Below, one piece after another: positions 61,123 to 64,000 of a DNA stretch of 64,000 bases. The DNA is taken from positions 52,481-116,480 of the forward strand of contig NZ_JALDAX010000023.1 in NCBI RefSeq assembly GCF_022698145.1, read 5' to 3'. The notes under the pieces were generated by a model. The model ran no database searches, was not told where the DNA came from, and saw nothing but the letters and a program-made list of their open reading frames with translations. Source of the stretch: Streptomyces spinosisporus (GTDB lineage Bacteria > Actinomycetota > Actinomycetes > Streptomycetales > Streptomycetaceae). Within the stretch, counting starts at the first letter, position 1. Each line of letters opens with the position of its first letter. The position numbers were made by a program, and so were the translations under genes.

Positions 61123-62552
61123 TCAACCGGCTCGCCGTCCTCGGCGGCACGGGCGACCTGACGGCGCGCTATCTCCTGCCCGCGCTGGCCGCCCTGCACG
61201 CGTCGGGGCACCTCGGCGACCGGCTGGAGTGGACCGGTGCGGGCAGGGAGGACTGGGACACCGAGCGGTACCGGCAGTGGATCGCCGAACAGTTCGAGCG
61301 GCACGACGACTTCAGTCCGGCCGACGCCAAAGAGGCGATCACGGCCGCGGCCCGCTACGTGCGGGCCGATGTCACCCACCCCGCCGACGTCGCCGCGGCC
61401 ATCGCGGGCGACGGACCCGTCGCCGTCTACCTCGCCCTGCCCCCGGCGCTCTTCCCGCCCGTGGTCACCGCCCTGCACGAGGCGAGCCTGCCGCCGGGCA
61501 GCAGGATCGTGCTGGAGAAACCGTTCGGAGAGGACCTGGCTGGCGCGCAGGACCTGAACCGGCTGCTCGCCGACCTCGTACCGGAGCAGGCGGTGTTCCG
61601 CGTCGACCACTTCCTGGCCATGACGACCGTCCAGAACGTCCTCGGCAGCCGCCTGGCCAACCGCGTGCTCGAACCCATCTGGAACAGCACCCACATCGCC
61701 GAGATCGAGATCGTCTGGGACGAGACGCTGGCGCTGGAAGGCAGGGCCGGTTACTACGACCACGTCGGGGCGCTGAAGGACATGCTCCAGAACCACCTGC
61801 TGCAACTGCTGTGCCTGGTGGCCATGGAACCGCCGGTCACTCTCGGCGAACGGGACCTGCGCGACCGGAAGGTCGACGTACTGCGCTCCGCGCGGATGCT
61901 GACCGAGAACGACGTCGTGCACCGCACACGCCGCGCCCGCTATTCGGCCGGCCGGATCAGGGGTCACGACCTGCCCGCCTACGTCGACGAGGACGGCGTG
62001 AGCCCCGAGCGCCGTACCGAGACGTACGCCGAGGTGGAACTGGAACTGGACAGCTGGCGCTGGGCCGGGACGACCTTCCGGCTGCGCAGCGGCAAGGCGC
62101 TCGGGGCGGACCGCAAGGAGGTCGCGGTCCGCTTCCGTGCCGTACCGCATCTGCCCTTCGGACACAGCGGGGAGGCGCTGCCCAACGTGCTGCGCTTCAA
62201 CCTCGAGCCGGAGGGCCTGGCCCTGGACCTGACGGGCATCGGCGCCCACACCGACGAACTAGTCCCGCTCGCGCTGACCGCACGCATGGAACCACCGGGC
62301 CTGCCTGCCTACGGACGGCTGCTGCTGGACGTACTGCGGGGCGACCCCGCCCTGTCCATCCGGGGTGATGAGGCCGAGGAGGCATGGCGGCTCCTGGAGC
62401 CCGTGCTGTCCGCCTGGGAGAAGGACCTGGTTCCCCTGGAGGAGTACCCGGCCGGCTCGGACGGGCCGCCCGCGCGCGTGTGGCATGCGGACGCGCTGCG
62501 GCGGCGGGAGGACCTGCTGCACGATCCGGTGATCCCGCCGGACCATCCGTGA
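61119..62552 (+). CDS. Glucose-6-phosphate dehydrogenase family protein
   Basis: A 477-residue G6PD-family enzyme. The nucleotide motif is atypical but present (L-A-V-L-G-G-T-G-D-L-T). E-K-P-F-G near residue 130 is conserved. The substrate-binding segment reads R-V-D-H-F-L-A-M-T near 163 instead of the usual R-I-D-H-Y-L-G-K-E, so the phosphate-binding Lys and following Glu are missing while the catalytic His is kept. It may prefer another sugar or be a divergent isoenzyme. Coupled to the GH15 gene and 25 bases from gluconokinase. Confidence 0.85.
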   Translation: MINRLAVLGGTGDLTARYLLPALAALHASGHLGDRLEWTGAGREDWDTERYRQWIAEQFERHDDFSPADAKEAITAAARYVRADVTHPADVAAAIAGDGPVAVYLALPPALFPPVVTALHEASLPPGSRIVLEKPFGEDLAGAQDLNRLLADLVPEQAVFRVDHFLAMTTVQNVLGSRLANRVLEPIWNSTHIAEIEIVWDETLALEGRAGYYDHVGALKDMLQNHLLQLLCLVAMEPPVTLGERDLRDRKVDVLRSARMLTENDVVHRTRRARYSAGRIRGHDLPAYVDEDGVSPERRTETYAEVELELDSWRWAGTTFRLRSGKALGADRKEVAVRFRAVPHLPFGHSGEALPNVLRFNLEPEGLALDLTGIGAHTDELVPLALTARMEPPGLPAYGRLLLDVLRGDPALSIRGDEAEEAWRLLEPVLSAWEKDLVPLEEYPAGSDGPPARVWHADALRRREDLLHDPVIPPDHP

Positions 62553-62577
62553 GCGGCCTGGCCGGCAGGAGAGCGCC

Positions 62578-63105
62578 ATGGCGTCCCGCATCAGCGAGCC
62601 TCGTCTCCCGTGCATCGTGGTCGTCGGAGTGTCCGGCACCGGCAAGACCACGGTGGCCCGGCTGCTCGCGGAGCGGCTGGGCCTTCCCTTCGCGGACGCG
62701 GACGACGCCCATCCGCCGGACAACATCGCCAAGATGGCGGCCGGCGTCCCGCTCGACGACGCGGACCGTGAGCCCTGGCTGCGTGTCGTCGGCCAGTGGC
62801 TGCACGAACGCGAGGAGGCCGGCACGGGCTGCGTCGTCGCCTGCTCGGCGCTGAAGCGGCGCTACCGGGACACCCTGGGGGCAGCCTGTCCGGGCGTCTT
62901 CTTCCTCCAACTGACAGCCGGGCGCGAGCTGCTGGAGCAACGTCTCGACCGCCGCAGAGACCACTTCATGCCTCCGTTGCTGCTGAACTCGCAGCTCGCC
63001 GCGCTCGAACCGCTCGAACCGGACGAGAGGGGCGCCTCGCTGGACGCGGCGCCGCCCCCCGACGTGATCGCGGAGAGGGCCGTGCGGCTGCTGCGGCACG
63101 CATGA
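62578..63105 (+). CDS. gntK: Gluconokinase
   Basis: A 175-residue P-loop kinase that phosphorylates D-gluconate to 6-phosphogluconate. V-V-V-G-V-S-G-T-G-K-T-T-V near residue 13 is Walker A. D-A-D-D-A-H-P-P-D-N near 40, G-x-P-L-D-D-A-D-R-x-P-W-L near 60 and C-S-A-L-K-R-R-Y-R-D near 92 are the shikimate-kinase-like gluconokinase signatures. AGGAGAG precedes the ATG. With the preceding G6PD-like gene it supplies the oxidative pentose-phosphate or gluconate entry. Confidence 0.93.
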   Translation: MASRISEPRLPCIVVVGVSGTGKTTVARLLAERLGLPFADADDAHPPDNIAKMAAGVPLDDADREPWLRVVGQWLHEREEAGTGCVVACSALKRRYRDTLGAACPGVFFLQLTAGRELLEQRLDRRRDHFMPPLLLNSQLAALEPLEPDERGASLDAAPPPDVIAERAVRLLRHA

Positions 63106-63164
63106 AAGCCTGGCCGGGCACACCATGCCCGCCCTCGCCCCACCCGCGAAAGGCCCCGCGCCAC

Positions 63165-63806
63165 ATGCTCGCCCTCCTGCACACCTCGCCCCTGCACATC
63201 CCGGTCTTCGACGCCCTGCGCGACGAGCACCACCCGGGCCTGGAACTACGGCACTTCGTCGACGAGGAGCTGCTGGCGCGGGCCCGCCGCGAGGGGCCGG
63301 ACGCGGTCGTGGACGACGTACGAGCCGTCGTGGACAAGGCGGTCGGGGAGGGTGCGCCGGCCGTCCTGTGCACCTGCTCGACCATCGGCGCCGTAGCGGA
63401 GACCGCCCCGGCCGCGGTGCCCGTCCTGCGATCCGACCGCCCGATGGCGGCGGCCGCGGTGGCCGCCGGTGCCAGGATCACGGTCCTGGCCACGGTGGAG
63501 AGCACCTTCGGCCCCACAGCGGCCCTCCTCCAGGAGGAGGCACGACGCGCCGGACGCGAAGTCCACATACGCACTCGCCTCGTCGAGGGTGCCTGGACCC
63601 GTTTCGAGTCCGGCGACACCGAGGGCTGCGCCCGCCTGGTCGCGGCCGCGATCGACACGGTCACCGGCACCGATGACACCGACGCGATCGTGCTGGCCCA
63701 GGGCTCCATGGCCCCGGCACAGCACCTGACGACCACGACGATCCCGGTGCTGTCGAGCCCCGGTCCCGGCCTCGCGGCGGCTGCGGTGGCGGTGGGTATC
63801 GACTAG
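63165..63806 (+). CDS. Aspartate/glutamate/hydantoin racemase family protein
   Basis: A 213-residue protein. It opens M-L-A-L-L-H-T-S-P-L-H and carries V-L-C-T-C-S-T-I-G near residue 67, the first active-site cysteine segment of the Asp/Glu racemase fold. V-L-A-Q-G-S-M-A-P near 180 corresponds to the second active-site region but has no cysteine, so a true two-base racemase mechanism is doubtful and an arylmalonate-decarboxylase or isomerase-like role is possible. ATG 63102, overlapping the gluconokinase stop (ATGA), is an alternative start adding 21 residues. Confidence 0.8.
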   Translation: MLALLHTSPLHIPVFDALRDEHHPGLELRHFVDEELLARARREGPDAVVDDVRAVVDKAVGEGAPAVLCTCSTIGAVAETAPAAVPVLRSDRPMAAAAVAAGARITVLATVESTFGPTAALLQEEARRAGREVHIRTRLVEGAWTRFESGDTEGCARLVAAAIDTVTGTDDTDAIVLAQGSMAPAQHLTTTTIPVLSSPGPGLAAAAVAVGID

Positions 63807-63921
63807 CGGCAGGCCCAGTCGGCGGTTCGCGTCGTCCTACGGGCGGGTGAGTGCGGGGACGAGCGTCGGGTACGCGGGGGAGTAGTCCAGAGCCGACGTC
63901 GACGACTGGCCGGAGGACACC

Positions 63922-64000
63922 ATGACCGAACCACAGCACCCGGACCCCGTACCCCCGGGCCCCACACCCGCCCCCCCCCCCCCCCCCCCCCCCCCCCCTT
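63922..64000 (+). CDS. Start of an unidentified gene with a proline-rich N-terminus (partial)
   Basis: GGAGGA precedes ATG 63922. The frame reads M-T-E-P-Q-H-P-D-P-V-P-P-G-P-T-P-A, then only prolines to the window end. Proline-rich N-termini of this kind are common in Streptomyces membrane and DUF-type proteins. The gene is cut by the window edge, and the poly-C tract may not be reliable sequence. No family can be named. Confidence 0.5.
   Translation, partial: MTEPQHPDPVPPGPTPAPPPPPPPPP
63971..63998 (+). repeat. 28-nt poly-C homopolymer at the window edge
   Basis: Twenty-eight consecutive C residues follow GCCCCACACCCG and precede TT. This is far longer than any other homopolymer in the window. 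In frame it encodes polyproline. A sequencing or assembly error at a contig end is at least as likely as a real tract. Confidence 0.9.

Overview
The window is high-GC actinobacterial DNA, almost certainly from Streptomyces or a close relative. Genes are dense, with GTG starts and GTGA/ATGA 4-bp overlaps. The gene set fits: an XRE/DUF5753 regulator, a DUF574-type methyltransferase, a PucR regulator, an LAxTG sortase substrate, short R-H-I-D-L leader peptides, monomeric isocitrate dehydrogenase, and a typical Streptomyces intergenic repeat. There is one tRNA, tRNA-Pro(GGG). No CRISPR array, rRNA, phage or complete insertion sequence was seen.

Layout. 1-8.9 kb: tail of a LacI-type regulator, an unknown gene, then an aromatic-catabolism locus. 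It holds hydroxyquinol 1,2-dioxygenase plus maleylacetate reductase, a GntR/FCD regulator, a tightly coupled galB-galC-galD-like set with a VOC-type extradiol dioxygenase, and an AAHS-type MFS importer. Matching TTGTTGACAA boxes precede the regulator and the importer. 9-12.6 kb: ABC exporter (ATPase, permease) with a NarL-type two-component pair. 12.6-15 kb: TetR regulator divergent from a 14-TM-type MFS pump, with twin palindromes between them. 15-17 kb: tRNA-Pro, XRE regulator, SAM methyltransferase. 17-23.7 kb: PucR regulator divergent from a GABA aminotransferase/semialdehyde dehydrogenase pair, then an SDR and a fumarylacetoacetate-hydrolase-family enzyme. 23.7-29.2 kb: cell-wall-anchored protein, then two sulfur-type leader peptides preceding a glutathione-transferase-like gene and two flavin monooxygenases. 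29.2-34 kb: Tat-type FAD oxidase, metzincin-like peptidase, and a divergent LuxR-family ATPase.

34-39.4 kb is the most unusual part. A TPR-CHAT protease is divergent from a cytoplasmic S8 peptidase, which is translationally coupled to an ECF sigma factor and a small acidic protein. I read this as a candidate proteolytic signalling or conflict module.

39.4-48 kb: P450, N-formylglutamate amidohydrolase, a small membrane protein, isocitrate dehydrogenase, 1.3 kb of degenerate GC-rich repeats, and an MscS channel. 47-54 kb: glycerol-kinase-like gene with two FAD oxidoreductases (and a decayed tandem duplication between them), crotonase, SDR, and a flippase-like membrane protein. 54-58 kb: ABC exporter behind an 18-bp repeat array, PanD, GNAT, universal stress protein. 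58-64 kb: alcohol dehydrogenase, then GH15 glycosidase, glucose-6-phosphate dehydrogenase and gluconokinase (an oxidative hexose cluster), an Asp/Glu-racemase-family protein, and a truncated gene running into a 28-nt poly-C tract at the window edge.

Starts were chosen from ribosome-binding sites, overlaps and family lengths. All functions are by family recognition from translated sequence; no database search was possible.
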